64,000 bases of DNA from Mesorhizobium sp. (GCF_004963255.1 NZ_SUGA01000017.1:32680-96679), one strand, 5' to 3'; counted from the first letter of the stretch, positions 51,339 to 60,687 are shown. Program-made: numbers and translations. Notes: generated from the sequence alone by a model not told the origin.

Positions 51339-53012
51339 TCAGGCGAGATCGACCATGCCCGCTTCGACGAGAGCCCGGTGGAAGCGTTTCTTGCCCACGG
51401 ATTCGCTCGCGAAATAGGGCGCGGCACAGTCCGCCAGAAGGGCTGTCCTGGTCGCGAATACCGGATCGAGCGGCAGACGCGCGGCGGACATCGTCAATGT
51501 CGACAGGAACGCCGCATCGAGCATGGCGGGGGCCGCCAGATCGCCGGGCAACGCGCTGTTGATCGTCTCGATCGCGTAGAAGGTTTTGTGCAAGGCCCTG
51601 TCGGACGGCGGCAGGCCGGTGAGGGCGGCCGTGAATGAGGGCTGGTGATCGCCATAACGCACGATGATGGCCGGCCGACCATTCAGCGCGGTTTCAAGCT
51701 TCTCGCGAAACGCGGCGTAGGCCTCGACGCTTTCAGCCAGTCGCACGGCATATTCGCCGTAATTCTCATTGCCCGTCAGCGCGACGGCTTCACGTCGGAC
51801 TTCGGCTCGAAGCTCGGGGGGGAAAATACGGCGACGATGATCGCCGTGATTCATCAGCGTCATTATCGAGAGAAAACAGGGTTTCTCGCCTTCCAAGCGG
51901 TCCGCGATCCGGCTCAGCGCTTGGCTGTAAAGCTGTTCGTCATGACGCTCCCGGCGCCAGCGCTCCAGATCGAAGGGCGGCGGCAAGGTCGGGGCATAGG
52001 TTACCTCCTCGAACCCGATCGATTTGTAGAAGCGATCGCAGTTGACGAAGTTGGGACGGTCGCAGCTCACATGCGACACGTGATACCCCATGCCGGAAAG
52101 CACCGACGGCAACGAGTGGCGCACCCGCCCGGCCAGCAGATGAAAGACGAAGCGGCTGTCGTTCCCAAAGGAAAGCGAGGACAGGCCGGTCAGCACCGAA
52201 AATTCGGTCTGCAGCGTGCTGCCGCCGAAAACATCGACATGCAAAGCCCCCGACAGGCTGTTCGTGGGCGAGAAGAACCGTTCGAAGGAACGGCCGATCG
52301 GCACACCGTGATGCCTCGGATCAAAGGTCGATTCATGCAGGATCATGAAGATGTGCGGCCGAGCCTCGCCGTTCTCCCGCCTTGCCGGCACAGGCGGCAG
52401 AAGCGGCAGCGGATCGGGCGTGATATCGACGAAGCCCGGCCGTCGCGAAGGCCCAGCGCCGAGCCATGACGCCACGAAAGCGGAAAGATGCGCGCGATCC
52501 CTGGTTAGCAGGTCGAAGCGGAAGCGAGGCGCTCCGCCGCTCAGCCGGTAGACTGCCATGTAGACCAGGACCGCCACGGCGAACAATGCGAGACGCATCG
52601 AGAGCGGCGTCGCCTGTTCCGCCACAGTCATGTCGACAAGCACGGCCGCCGCAACGATCGCCGCCCCGGCGAAGAGGGCAGGGATCGCCATGCGGGCGTG
52701 GTCGACAAAGACGCTGCGCCAGCTGCTTACGGCCAGATGATAGAGATCTCCGGCCAGAAGATTGAAGCCGAGATAGCGATATTTGAGCTTCGAAGCGATG
52801 CCGATGATGGCCGTCAGCACGAGCGTCATCCAAAGCGCGACGACCTTGCACGGGAATAGCAGATGCAGGAACGCAAACAGAAGGAAGAAGGTGGAATAAC
52901 CGATCGGCCATGTTCCCGGCTTGCCTTCGAGCCAGGCGGTCAACAACGGCGCGGCCACGAGCCCCGCCACACCGAGCCATTGCCCGACGCCCCAAGATGC
53001 CAAAAGCAGCAT
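51339..53012 (-). CDS. LtaS/MdoB-like membrane sulfatase-fold protein
   Basis: 557 residues from ATG 53012 (other possible starts: GTG 53036 and GTG 53105). About five N-terminal spans, then a periplasmic alkaline-phosphatase/sulfatase domain: metal Glu in MILHESTFDP, nucleophile region VFGGSTLQTEFSVLTG (Thr), SCDRPNFVNCDRFY and the closing metal motif YGDHQP. This is the arrangement of lipoteichoic-acid synthases and of phosphoglycerol/phosphoethanolamine transferases such as MdoB, so transfer of a phosphoglycerol or similar head group to an envelope glycan is likely. The exact donor and acceptor are unknown. Confidence 0.85.
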   Translation of the reverse strand: MLLLASWGVGQWLGVAGLVAAPLLTAWLEGKPGTWPIGYSTFFLLFAFLHLLFPCKVVALWMTLVLTAIIGIASKLKYRYLGFNLLAGDLYHLAVSSWRSVFVDHARMAIPALFAGAAIVAAAVLVDMTVAEQATPLSMRLALFAVAVLVYMAVYRLSGGAPRFRFDLLTRDRAHLSAFVASWLGAGPSRRPGFVDITPDPLPLLPPVPARRENGEARPHIFMILHESTFDPRHHGVPIGRSFERFFSPTNSLSGALHVDVFGGSTLQTEFSVLTGLSSLSFGNDSRFVFHLLAGRVRHSLPSVLSGMGYHVSHVSCDRPNFVNCDRFYKSIGFEEVTYAPTLPPPFDLERWRRERHDEQLYSQALSRIADRLEGEKPCFLSIMTLMNHGDHRRRIFPPELRAEVRREAVALTGNENYGEYAVRLAESVEAYAAFREKLETALNGRPAIIVRYGDHQPSFTAALTGLPPSDRALHKTFYAIETINSALPGDLAAPAMLDAAFLSTLTMSAARLPLDPVFATRTALLADCAAPYFASESVGKKRFHRALVEAGMVDLA

Positions 53013-53183
53013 GCCAACCCCGCGGTGCTCGCGCACCAATACCCCTGGCGATTGACTAGCGGATTCCACCGATCCGGTAAACAGCCGGCGTCTTCTGGCG
53101 CGCACGGCGCCGTGCTGTTCCTGGTCGCCTGCTTTTCATTCCTGGTTCCGGTCGCCGGAAAGCCGCAGTGACAGCCGGGCCGC

Positions 53184-54398
53184 TTATTCGCCGAGATCCT
53201 TGCGGAAGGGCGTGTGCTCTTCGAGATACTCGCCCATGCGCTCGACCTCGCGCCGCTCGCGCCTGAGATAATCGGCGACGGCATTGCGCAAGCCGGGATG
53301 CGAAATGTAGTGCGCCGAATGCATGGTCACGGGACGGTAGCCGCGAGCCAGCTTGTGCTCACCCTGCGCGCCTGCCTCCACCACTTTGAGCTTGCGCTCG
53401 ATGGCGAAGTCGATGGCCTGGTGGTAGCAGACCTCGAAATGCAGGAAAGGGTGGTCCTCGATGCAGCCCCAGTTGCGGCCGTAGAGCGCGTCGGAACCGA
53501 TGAAGTTGATGGCGCCGGCGATGTAGCGGCCATTTCGCTTGGCCATCACCAGAAGGATGTCGTCGGCCATGCGCTCGCCGATCAGCGAGAAGAACTGCCG
53601 GTTGAGATAGGGCCGGCCCCATTTGCGGCCGCCGGTATCCATGTAGAAGGCGAAGAAATCGTCCCAGGCGCTTTCGGTGATGTCCTTGCCGGTCAGCCAG
53701 TCGATTGAGATGCCGTCGACAAGCGCCTCGCGGCGCTCCTTCTTCATCGCCTTGCGCTTGCGTGAGGCAAGCGTGGCGAGGAAGTCGTCATAAGTCGAAA
53801 AGCCTTCGTTGAAGAAATGGAACTGCTGGTCGGTGCGATGCAGGAAGCCCGCCGCTTCCAGCGTCGCGACGTCGGGCTCGTTTGCGAAGGTGACATGCGC
53901 GGAAGAGACGCCGAGCTTGTCGGTCAAGAGTTTCAACCCCTCCGCCAGGCCTGCCCGTACCGCACCTTCATTCTCGCCTTTGCTGACGAGCAGGCGAGGG
54001 CCGGTCACCGGCGTGAACGGCACCGAGCATTGCAGCTTGGGATAGTAGCGGCCGCCGGCGCGCTCGAAGGCGTCCGACCAGCCATGGTCGAAGACATATT
54101 CGCCCTGGCTGTGCGATTTAAGATAACAGGGAACAGCGCCGAGAAGCCTGCCTTGCGCCGTTTCAAGTCTAAGGTGATGACCTTGCCAGCCGGTGCGCCG
54201 AACAGCACAGCCGGAATCTTCCAAGGCGCTCAGAAAGGCGAATGAAACCAGCGGGTTGTAGCCGTTTTCTTTATCGCCGCGCGTGGTGCCGGCAAAGCCG
54301 TCCCATTCCTCGCAGGTGAACGCGCCGATGCCTGCCGCGACGCGGATCGCATAATCCGCGTTCGCTGCCTGTCCATCATCGTCGTCGCCTTGATCCAT
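53184..54398 (-). CDS. DUF482 family GNAT-like protein (FemAB-type fold)
   Basis: 404 residues. Regions FLSALEDSGCAVRRTGWQGH, DHGWSDAFERAGGRYYPKLQ, GFSTYDDFLATLASRKRKAM and NWGCIEDHPFLHFEVCYHQA belong to the DUF482 group, which contains two GNAT-like halves as in FemX/FemAB peptidoglycan-bridging enzymes. A role in acyl or aminoacyl transfer is plausible but unproven. It lies within a minus-strand run of four genes between the sulfatase-like gene and the RidA gene. Confidence 0.9.
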   Translation of the reverse strand: MDQGDDDDGQAANADYAIRVAAGIGAFTCEEWDGFAGTTRGDKENGYNPLVSFAFLSALEDSGCAVRRTGWQGHHLRLETAQGRLLGAVPCYLKSHSQGEYVFDHGWSDAFERAGGRYYPKLQCSVPFTPVTGPRLLVSKGENEGAVRAGLAEGLKLLTDKLGVSSAHVTFANEPDVATLEAAGFLHRTDQQFHFFNEGFSTYDDFLATLASRKRKAMKKERREALVDGISIDWLTGKDITESAWDDFFAFYMDTGGRKWGRPYLNRQFFSLIGERMADDILLVMAKRNGRYIAGAINFIGSDALYGRNWGCIEDHPFLHFEVCYHQAIDFAIERKLKVVEAGAQGEHKLARGYRPVTMHSAHYISHPGLRNAVADYLRRERREVERMGEYLEEHTPFRKDLGE

Positions 54399-54451
54399 GG
54401 GGCTTATTTAAGCGTCCTCAAGGACGCTGCAAGTCACGTTTCGGGCATTCC

Positions 54452-55180
54452 TCAGGCGACCTTCACCAGGTCCGGCTCGAAACCCTCGAAGGTCATCTGA
54501 TCGGCGTATTTGAAGGTGAGGTCGACCGCCGGCTGGTCATGTACGGTCCAGGTGATGACAGGCATTTTGAGCTTCTCGCGCACGAAGCTGACGAAGGGGT
54601 TGGGCAGGTCGCCCGCGGCGTAGGAGGTGAAGGCGAGATCATGCGCGAGCATGGCGAAATGCGCCTCGATCAGCTGGTTGTCCTTGCCATAGGCGGTCAG
54701 CCCACCGGGGATGCCCGGCGCGTCCCTGGCGAAGTCGCGGATCAGCCAGTGATCGAACGACATGATGGCCACCTTGCCCTTGTAGCGCTTGAGCAGCCGG
54801 CCGACGGCTGCCACCAGGCCCGCGTCATGGCCGGGAACGCCTTTCAGTTCGACCACCAGCGGCACGCGGCCGTCGATCAGGTCGAGCGCTTCCTGCAGCG
54901 TCGGCACATGGTCCTTGGTGCCGCCGATCCTGAGCGTAGCCAGTTCGGCTGCGGTGCGTTGCCAGAGGAAGCCGTCCTCGCCAGTCAGGCGCTTCAGGTC
55001 GCCGTCATGGATGATCACCGGGACGCCATCCGACGAGAGATGCACGTCGCATTCGATGGCATAGCCGCGTTCGGCCGCCGCGGCGAAGGCCGACAGCGTG
55101 TTCTCCCAGCGGGTCTTGTTCATGTCGTGAAAGCCGCGATGCGCGACGGGGCGGGCAATCAGCCAGGAGAGATCGGTCAT
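54452..55180 (-). CDS. ugpQ: Glycerophosphodiester phosphodiesterase
   Basis: 242 residues of the GDPD family, hydrolysing deacylated phospholipid glycerophosphodiesters to glycerol-3-phosphate and an alcohol. Catalytic His is in VAHRGFHD, metal Glu and Asp in AIECDVHLSSDG, second His in VIIHDGDLKRLTG, and another metal Glu in VVELKGVPG. No signal peptide, so cytoplasmic like UgpQ. Starts 9 bases after the RidA gene, hence probably co-transcribed. Confidence 0.93.
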   Translation of the reverse strand: MTDLSWLIARPVAHRGFHDMNKTRWENTLSAFAAAAERGYAIECDVHLSSDGVPVIIHDGDLKRLTGEDGFLWQRTAAELATLRIGGTKDHVPTLQEALDLIDGRVPLVVELKGVPGHDAGLVAAVGRLLKRYKGKVAIMSFDHWLIRDFARDAPGIPGGLTAYGKDNQLIEAHFAMLAHDLAFTSYAAGDLPNPFVSFVREKLKMPVITWTVHDQPAVDLTFKYADQMTFEGFEPDLVKVA

Positions 55181-55189
55181 CAGGAACCC

Positions 55190-55654
55190 TCACTCAACTT
55201 CGAAGATCGCTTCGATCTCGACCGCGGCGTTGAGCGGCAGCGCGGCGGTGCCGACGGCGGATCGGGCGTGCTTGCCACGCTCGCCGAGTGCCGCGACCAG
55301 GAAGTCGGAGGCGCCGTTGGCAACAAGATGCTGCTCGACGAAATCAGGAGCCGAAGCGACGAAGACGGTGATCTTGACCAGACGCCGGATCTTTTCGAGA
55401 TCACCGAGCGCCGCCTTGGCCTGCGCCAGGATGTTGATGGCGCAGAATTTCGCGCCTTCCTTGCCGGCGGCGGTGTCGATGTCGCGGCCGAGCAGCCCGC
55501 TTGCCTGCAGCTTGCCGTCCTTCAGCGGCAGCTGGCCGGCGGTGAACAGCGTGTTGCCGGTCCGGCAATAGGGCACATAGTTGGCGGCGGGCGCGGCGGC
55601 GGCCGGAATGGCCACGCCAAGATCGCTTAGCCGCTTTTCGATTGTTTCGCTCAT
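55190..55654 (-). CDS. RidA/YjgF family protein
   Basis: 154 residues, YjgF-type fold of the longer subgroup: PYCRTGNTLFTAGQLPLKDG, GKEGAKFCAINILAQAKAAL, LVKITVFVASAPDFVEQH and HARSAVGTAALPLNAAVEIE. The conserved Arg of active RidA, which hydrolyses enamine/imine intermediates of PLP enzymes, corresponds to Arg in HARSAVG. First gene of the minus-strand pair with ugpQ. Confidence 0.92.
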   Translation of the reverse strand: MSETIEKRLSDLGVAIPAAAAPAANYVPYCRTGNTLFTAGQLPLKDGKLQASGLLGRDIDTAAGKEGAKFCAINILAQAKAALGDLEKIRRLVKITVFVASAPDFVEQHLVANGASDFLVAALGERGKHARSAVGTAALPLNAAVEIEAIFEVE

Positions 55655-55793
55655 TGGTTTTCCCTATTGCTGGAAGGCGCCGCGTTGGCCGGGCCGAAAT
55701 TGCTATTTTTGCCTCGCTTCCGCCACGACTTTTTTTAAGCTGGACCATCTTTCCCTGCGGCCTGTCTCGCGGCCGCGACGATCGGAGCAACGT

Positions 55794-56624
55794 ATGCGCG
55801 CAACGCGCCTTTTTCTCGCCGCCGCCTGTCTTTCGGCAGCGTTCCCAATGGCGCCGGCCCTTGCGGTGCCCGCGCTGCAGGCGCATCGCGCGGTCTACGA
55901 TCTGACACTCAACAAGGCCTCCGATCGTTCGGGCATCACGGGCATCACCGGCCGCATGGTCTATGAGTTCAACGGCTCCGCCTGCGAGGGTTACACGGTC
56001 AAGTTCCGTTTCGTCACCCAGATCGTCACCAGTGACAACACCAGGCTCACCGATCAGCAGACGACCACTTTCGAGGATGCCGAAGGCAAGACCTTTTCCT
56101 TCGTGACGAAATCCTTTGTCGACCAGAACCTCGACAAGGAGGTGAAGGGGGTGGCCACGAGGGAAGCGAAGGGCCTCAAGGTCGATATCGACAAGCCGGA
56201 GAAGAGCAGTCTCGAGCTTGCGGCCACGCAGTTTCCGACCCAGCATCTGGTCGAACTGATCGGCAAGGCCGAGAAGGGCGAGAATTTCTACCAGACCAAT
56301 CTGTTCGACGGCTCCGAGGACGCCAACAAGGTGATGAGCACCACCGTCATCGTCGGCAAGAAGACCGAATCCGACAAGACGGATCCGGAAGCGCCGGCGC
56401 TGGCCAAGCTCGCCTCGGACAAATACTGGCCGGTCGACATCGCCTATTTCGATGATACCGACAAAAGCGGCGAAGAGGTGCCGGAGTACCGGATCAGCTT
56501 CAAGCTGCACGAGAACGGCATCACCCGCGACCTCGTCATGGACTATGGCGACTTCTCGATGACCGGCAAGCTGGTGAACCTGTCGCTGTTCGACCAGACC
56601 AAGCCTTGCCCGGCTTCGAAATAG
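55794..56624 (+). CDS. eipB: Cell-envelope integrity protein EipB (DUF1849)
   Basis: 276 residues, exported by a signal peptide (RATRLFLAAACLSAAFPMA, cleaved near ALA). The mature protein is the DUF1849 beta-spiral seen in Brucella EipB: LQAHRAVYDLTLNKASDRSG, GRMVYEFNGSACEGY and RITFKLHENG-like strands. Cys64 and Cys272 fit the pair that forms a disulfide in EipB. Brucella needs EipB for envelope stability and infection; the rhizobial role is inferred. ATG 55794 is chosen since it starts the signal peptide. Confidence 0.9.
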   Translation: MRATRLFLAAACLSAAFPMAPALAVPALQAHRAVYDLTLNKASDRSGITGITGRMVYEFNGSACEGYTVKFRFVTQIVTSDNTRLTDQQTTTFEDAEGKTFSFVTKSFVDQNLDKEVKGVATREAKGLKVDIDKPEKSSLELAATQFPTQHLVELIGKAEKGENFYQTNLFDGSEDANKVMSTTVIVGKKTESDKTDPEAPALAKLASDKYWPVDIAYFDDTDKSGEEVPEYRISFKLHENGITRDLVMDYGDFSMTGKLVNLSLFDQTKPCPASK

Positions 56625-56706
56625 CGATTCCGGACGATCGGCGATCGCGCTTGCAGCCTTGACCTCCAGGCGCCATGTGTGAGGCCTACCAAGTGCGGCG
56701 AGCCTG

Positions 56707-56985
56707 ATGGCGGTCTATGTCGATGCGGTGATCTGGAAATGGGCCGGCCACCGCTGGTGCCATCTCCTTGCCGACGATACGGATGAACTGCACCGCTTTG
56801 CTGCCGAACTCGGCATCAAACGCTCGTCCTACCAGGGGCCGCCCAAGACGTCGGCACCGCACTACGATATAACCGGCTTAGAGCGCGACCGCGCGGTGCG
56901 GCTCGGGGCCATCGAATGCAGCCGCGAGGAGATCGTGGCGGTCTTCCGCCGTGTGCGAGTGCCGAATGGGAAGGTGAGACGATGA
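56707..56985 (+). CDS. DUF4031 domain protein
   Basis: 92 residues, beginning AVYVDAVIWKWAGHRWCHLL. The rest (DELHRFAAELGIKRSSYQGP) and HYDITGLERDRAVRLGAIEC follow the DUF4031 family, small proteins with conserved Asp, Trp, His and Tyr of unknown function. Overlaps the LysE-type gene as ATGA. No membrane span. Confidence 0.88.
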   Translation: MAVYVDAVIWKWAGHRWCHLLADDTDELHRFAAELGIKRSSYQGPPKTSAPHYDITGLERDRAVRLGAIECSREEIVAVFRRVRVPNGKVRR

Positions 56986-57593
56986 CGGTGACGGCGTTCC
57001 TGGCATATTGCGTCGCAATCACATTGGCAGCCGCCACGCCTGGGCCGGCGATGTTCGCGGTCATCACTAACGGTTTGTCGCGGGGCTTCGGCCGGGCGTT
57101 CATCACCGGCGTGGGCGTCGCCGCGGGCGACGCCGTGCTGGTCACCCTGGCGCTGCTCGGACTGGTGGCCATTGCCCAGACCTTCGAATGGATTTTTCTT
57201 TTGCTGAAATACGCGGGCGCCGCTTACCTCGTCTTTCTCGGGATGAGGATGTGGCGAGCCGCCGCCAAACAACAGGACGAATCTCCTCAGTCGCAGGCTC
57301 GGCTGTCGCGGTCCTTCGTTCTCGGCGCTTCCATTGCGCTCGGCAATCCGAAGGCGATCCTGTTCCACGCCTCCATCATGCCACTGATCCTGAACCTCGA
57401 TACCATGACCTTCGCCGATGGCCTGCTGGTGGTGCTCGTCGTGATCAGCGTCAATGTCATCACCATGGGCATCTACGCCGCGATGGCCGGCCGGGCAGCC
57501 GGCTGGTTCAACACCCCGAGGCGCATGCGCCTGGTGAACAGGTTCGCCGGCGGCGCGATGATCGGCACCGGTGCGCTGATTGCCGCACGTTGA
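56982..57593 (+). CDS. LysE family amino acid exporter
   Basis: 203 residues, six spans. The start FLAYCVAITLAAATPGPAMF with the PGP motif, then SRGFGRAFITGVGVAAGDAV and LGNPKAILFHASIMPLIL, defines the LysE/RhtB superfamily, which exports amino acids or related metabolites. Substrate unknown. Start overlaps the DUF4031 stop; the frame extends upstream but the Met used begins the first span. Confidence 0.92.
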   Translation: MTVTAFLAYCVAITLAAATPGPAMFAVITNGLSRGFGRAFITGVGVAAGDAVLVTLALLGLVAIAQTFEWIFLLLKYAGAAYLVFLGMRMWRAAAKQQDESPQSQARLSRSFVLGASIALGNPKAILFHASIMPLILNLDTMTFADGLLVVLVVISVNVITMGIYAAMAGRAAGWFNTPRRMRLVNRFAGGAMIGTGALIAAR

Positions 57594-57613
57594 GCCGCGC
57601 AGCGATGCACGGC

Positions 57614-57642
57614 TTGCGTTTAAGGGACTTCCCCTCTATATG
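57614..57642 (+). promoter_or_regulatory. Sigma70-type promoter of rpsB-tsf
   Basis: -35 TTGCGT (57614-57619), 17-base spacer, -10 TATATG (57637-57642), 127 bases before the rpsB start. The long leader leaves room for autoregulation by S2, known in E. coli. Confidence 0.6.
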
Positions 57643-57769
57643 CGCGCTCATTCCACACACGGACTTTGGTGTCTGCCCGGGAGAAATCCGGCTGAAACCT
57701 CCGGTGGCATCAGGACATCCCGTCCGAAATGCCTGTGTCCGTGGAGGCCAACCGGAAAGGAACTAAAGA

Positions 57770-58549
57770 ATGGCTCTGCCAGATTTCAGCATGCGCCAGC
57801 TTTTGGAAGCTGGTGTTCACTTCGGCCACCAGACCCATCGCTGGAACCCGAAGATGGCGCCTTACATCTATGGCGCCCGCAACAACATCCACATCATCGA
57901 CCTGTCGCAGACGGTGCCGCTGCTGCACCAGGCCTTGAAGCAGGTGTCCGACACCGTCGCCAAGGGCGGCCGCGTGCTGTTCGTCGGCACCAAGCGCCAA
58001 GCCTCCGACATCGTCGCCGACGCCGCGCAGCGTTCGGCCCAGTATTATGTCAACTCGCGCTGGCTGGGCGGCATGCTCACCAACTGGAAGACGATCTCGA
58101 ACTCCATCCAGCGCCTGCGCAAGCTTGACGAGACGCTGGCCGGCGAGGCCCAGGGCCTCACCAAGAAGGAGCGCCTGAACCTCGACCGCGAGCGCGAGAA
58201 GCTCAACAAGGCTCTCGGCGGCATCAAGGACATGGGCTCGACGCCGGACCTGATGTTCGTCATCGACACCAACAAGGAAGCGATCGCCATCCTCGAAGCC
58301 AAGCGCCTCGGCATTCCGGTCGTGGCCATCATCGATTCGAACTGCGACCCGGACAAGATCGACTTCCCGATCCCCGGCAATGACGACGCGGCCCGCGCCA
58401 TCCAGCTCTATTGCGACCTGATCGCCAAGGCTGCCATCGACGGCATTGCCCGCCAGCAGGGCGCGCTTGGCGTCGATATCGGCGCTTCGGCCGAGGCTCC
58501 GGTCGAGCCGGCGCTCGACACTCCGGCTGCCGAAGCTCCGGAAGCTTGA
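57770..58549 (+). CDS. rpsB: 30S ribosomal protein S2
   Basis: 259 residues. MALPDFSMRQLLEAGVHFGH, NNIHIIDLSQT, NSRWLGGMLTNW and GIPVVAIIDSNCDPDKIDFP are hallmark S2 sequences. The C terminus is an Ala/Pro/Glu-rich tail, common in Alphaproteobacteria. AAAGGAA precedes the ATG. Followed by a 9-bp hairpin and tsf, as in most bacteria. Confidence 0.98.
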   Translation: MALPDFSMRQLLEAGVHFGHQTHRWNPKMAPYIYGARNNIHIIDLSQTVPLLHQALKQVSDTVAKGGRVLFVGTKRQASDIVADAAQRSAQYYVNSRWLGGMLTNWKTISNSIQRLRKLDETLAGEAQGLTKKERLNLDREREKLNKALGGIKDMGSTPDLMFVIDTNKEAIAILEAKRLGIPVVAIIDSNCDPDKIDFPIPGNDDAARAIQLYCDLIAKAAIDGIARQQGALGVDIGASAEAPVEPALDTPAAEAPEA

Positions 58550-58553
58550 TAAG

Positions 58554-58574
58554 GAAGGCCGGATCCCGGCCTTC
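58554..58574 (+). terminator. Stem-loop between rpsB and tsf (partial terminator/attenuator)
   Basis: Perfect 9-bp stem GAAGGCCGG/CCGGCCTTC with loop ATC, four bases after the rpsB stop; followed by a weak T-rich stretch (ATCTTTCC). Likely lowers tsf relative to rpsB or marks the rpsB mRNA end. Confidence 0.7.
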
Positions 58575-58670
58575 ATCTTTCCAATAAATTGGCGCGCTAA
58601 AGCGCTTTTGCCGAGCGCATCACCCGAGTCCCGGTTGGTGCGTCGGCGCATTTGAGACAAAGAGGCGACA

Positions 58671-59591
58671 ATGACGATTTCGGCTGCACAGGTCAAAGAA
58701 CTCCGCGACTTGACCGGCGCGGGCATGATGGACTGCAAGGCGGCGTTGAACGAGACCAACGGCGACATGGAAGCGGCCGTCGACTGGCTGCGCAAGAAGG
58801 GTATCTCGAAGGCCGACAAGAAGGCCGGGCGCACTGCCGCCGAGGGTTTGATCGGCGTCGATGCCGGCGTGCGTGAAGCCGCGGTTGTCGAGGTCAATTC
58901 CGAGACCGACTTCGTTGCCCGCAATGCGGCCTTCCAGGAGATCGTGGCCAACGTGGCCAAGGTCGCGCTCGCCTACGGCACGACGGAGGCAGTCGCCGCC
59001 GCGAAGTATCCGGGCTCCGACAAGTCCGTCACCGACACCATCAAGGACGCTGTCGGCACCATCGGCGAGAACATGGGCTTCCGCCGTTCGGCCAAGCTCA
59101 CCGTGCCGCATGGCGTGGTGGCGACCTATGTCCACAACGCGGTTGCCGACGGCCTCGGCAAGCTCGGCGTGCTTGTGGCCATCGAGACCACCGGCAACGA
59201 GCATGCCGCCAACGCCTTTGCCCGCCAGGTCGCGATGCATGTCGCCGCCAGCAACCCGGTCGCGCTGACGGCCGAGGAAGTCGACCCGGCGCTCGTCGAG
59301 CGCGAGAAGGCGATCTTCTCCGATCAGGCGCGCCAGTCCGGCAAGCCGGAAGCGATCATCGAGAAGATGGTCGAGGGCCGCCTGCGCAAGTTCTATGAAG
59401 AGGTGGTGCTTTTGAAGCAGGCCTTCGTGCTCAATCCCGACATCACCGTCGAGAAGGCGCTGAAGGATGCCGAGAAGGAGATCGGCGCTCCGGCCAAGAT
59501 CACCGCCTATCTGCGTTACGCGCTGGGCGAGGGCATCGAGAAGGAAACGACCGATTTCGCGGCGGAAGTCGCGGCAGCGGTCAAGAAATAG
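58671..59591 (+). CDS. tsf: Translation elongation factor Ts
   Basis: 306 residues. Guanine-nucleotide exchange factor for EF-Tu. The N-terminal UBA-like domain (VKELRDLTGAGMMDCKAALN), TDFVARNAAFQE and the core KVALAYG and HVAASNPVAL are present, as is the C-terminal module YLRYALGEGIEKET. AAAGAGG precedes the ATG. A 3' hairpin (59601-59625) follows, then the inserted LysR cassette rather than the usual pyrH. Confidence 0.98.
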   Translation: MTISAAQVKELRDLTGAGMMDCKAALNETNGDMEAAVDWLRKKGISKADKKAGRTAAEGLIGVDAGVREAAVVEVNSETDFVARNAAFQEIVANVAKVALAYGTTEAVAAAKYPGSDKSVTDTIKDAVGTIGENMGFRRSAKLTVPHGVVATYVHNAVADGLGKLGVLVAIETTGNEHAANAFARQVAMHVAASNPVALTAEEVDPALVEREKAIFSDQARQSGKPEAIIEKMVEGRLRKFYEEVVLLKQAFVLNPDITVEKALKDAEKEIGAPAKITAYLRYALGEGIEKETTDFAAEVAAAVKK

Positions 59592-59600
59592 CTCCGATCC

Positions 59601-59625
59601 AAGGGGAGCGCATCGCGTTTCCCTT
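59601..59625. terminator. Hairpin between tsf and the convergent LysR gene
   Basis: 11-bp stem AAGGGGAGCGC/GCGTTTCCCTT with two G-T pairs and loop ATC, ten bases after the tsf stop and 21 bases before the LysR stop. No clear U-run; could work for both strands. Confidence 0.45.
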
Positions 59626-59645
59626 AAGGTGAAGAGCTCACGAGC

Positions 59646-60572
59646 TCAGGCAACTCGGCCGGGTGTCCGCATGGATGCTCGGCCGATTTCTTGCGCGGTG
59701 TCGATAAAGGCCCTGAGCTTCGGCGCCATCGACGCGCGGCGTGGAAAATAGAGGAAGAGGCCCGGCTCCTCGATCGCCGTCTGCGGCAGGATCTGGATGA
59801 GGCGGCCGGCTGCAAGGTCGGCGCGCACCAGCGGCTCGAAAACGTAGGCGAGCCCGACGCCGGCCAGCGCCAGATCGATGGCGCCAAGCGAATCCGTGAC
59901 AACGGCCGTGCCGCGTGTCTCGACAACGACATCCTTGCCTTTGTCGTTCAGGTCCCAGCGGTAAAGCGCGCCGGACCGAACCAGCCGGTAGCCGATGCAG
60001 TTGTGGTTGGCGAGATCGGCAACGTCGCGCGGACGGCCATGCTTTCCGACATAGGCGGGAGAGGCGACGATCACGGCTTTAAACGGCGGCGTCACCCGGA
60101 CGGTGACCATGTCCTGCGCGATCATCTCGCCCAGCCGGATACCCGCATCAAAACCTTCGCCGACGATATCGATAAGTCCCTGGTCGGCAACGATCTCGAC
60201 CGTCACATCGGGGTAGCGTTCGGCCATCGCCGCGACCACCGGCGTCACCGCCAGGGGGATCGCTATGTTGGAGGCATTGATCCTGAGCAGGCCGGCCGGC
60301 CTTCCCTTCACGCCGCGGATGCGGTCCATCCGCTCGGCGATGTCCTGCAGGGCAGGGGCCGCCGTCTCCACCAGCGCCTTGCCGGCTTCGGTCAACGAGA
60401 CGCTGCGCGTCGTGCGGGCGAAGAGCGGCTGGCCGACACGCTCTTCCACGAGCCGCACCGCATGGCTCACCGCAGACGGACTCATGCCGAGCTCAGCCGC
60501 GGCAAGCGCGAAGCCGCCGCGCCGCGCCACGGCGACGATGACCGGCAAATGTGTGAGCAGATCGCGATCCAT
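59646..60572 (-). CDS. LysR family transcriptional regulator
   Basis: 308 residues from ATG 60572 (ATG 60590 adds six). Winged HTH at the N terminus (AAELGMSPSAVSHAVRLVEE, then PLFARTTRSVSLTEAG), followed by the periplasmic-binding-like effector domain (LLRINASNIAIPLAVTPVVA, DAGIRLGEMIAQDMVTVRV). Close to the regulators of quinone or aldehyde reductase genes. It is divergent from the NTF2-like/aldo-keto reductase pair; a TTGCA-N5-TGCAA palindrome (60596-60610) between them is its likely site. Confidence 0.93.
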   Translation of the reverse strand: MDRDLLTHLPVIVAVARRGGFALAAAELGMSPSAVSHAVRLVEERVGQPLFARTTRSVSLTEAGKALVETAAPALQDIAERMDRIRGVKGRPAGLLRINASNIAIPLAVTPVVAAMAERYPDVTVEIVADQGLIDIVGEGFDAGIRLGEMIAQDMVTVRVTPPFKAVIVASPAYVGKHGRPRDVADLANHNCIGYRLVRSGALYRWDLNDKGKDVVVETRGTAVVTDSLGAIDLALAGVGLAYVFEPLVRADLAAGRLIQILPQTAIEEPGLFLYFPRRASMAPKLRAFIDTAQEIGRASMRTPGRVA

Positions 60573-60595
60573 TCGTGAATGATATCGCATAGTCT

Positions 60596-60610
60596 TTGCA
60601 GATCATGCAA
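60596..60610. promoter_or_regulatory. LysR-type T-N11-A palindrome
   Basis: TTGCA-GATCA-TGCAA, with T at 60597 and A at 60609, matches the LysR box format. It lies between divergent lysR and the NTF2-like gene, 23 bases from the regulator start and 78 from the other. Confidence 0.6.
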
Positions 60611-60687
60611 CCTTATCGATGCTCTCAAACCAACCCATATTGGCGTCAACACATCGGCGGCGGGCTGATGCCTCAAGGAGAGACAAA

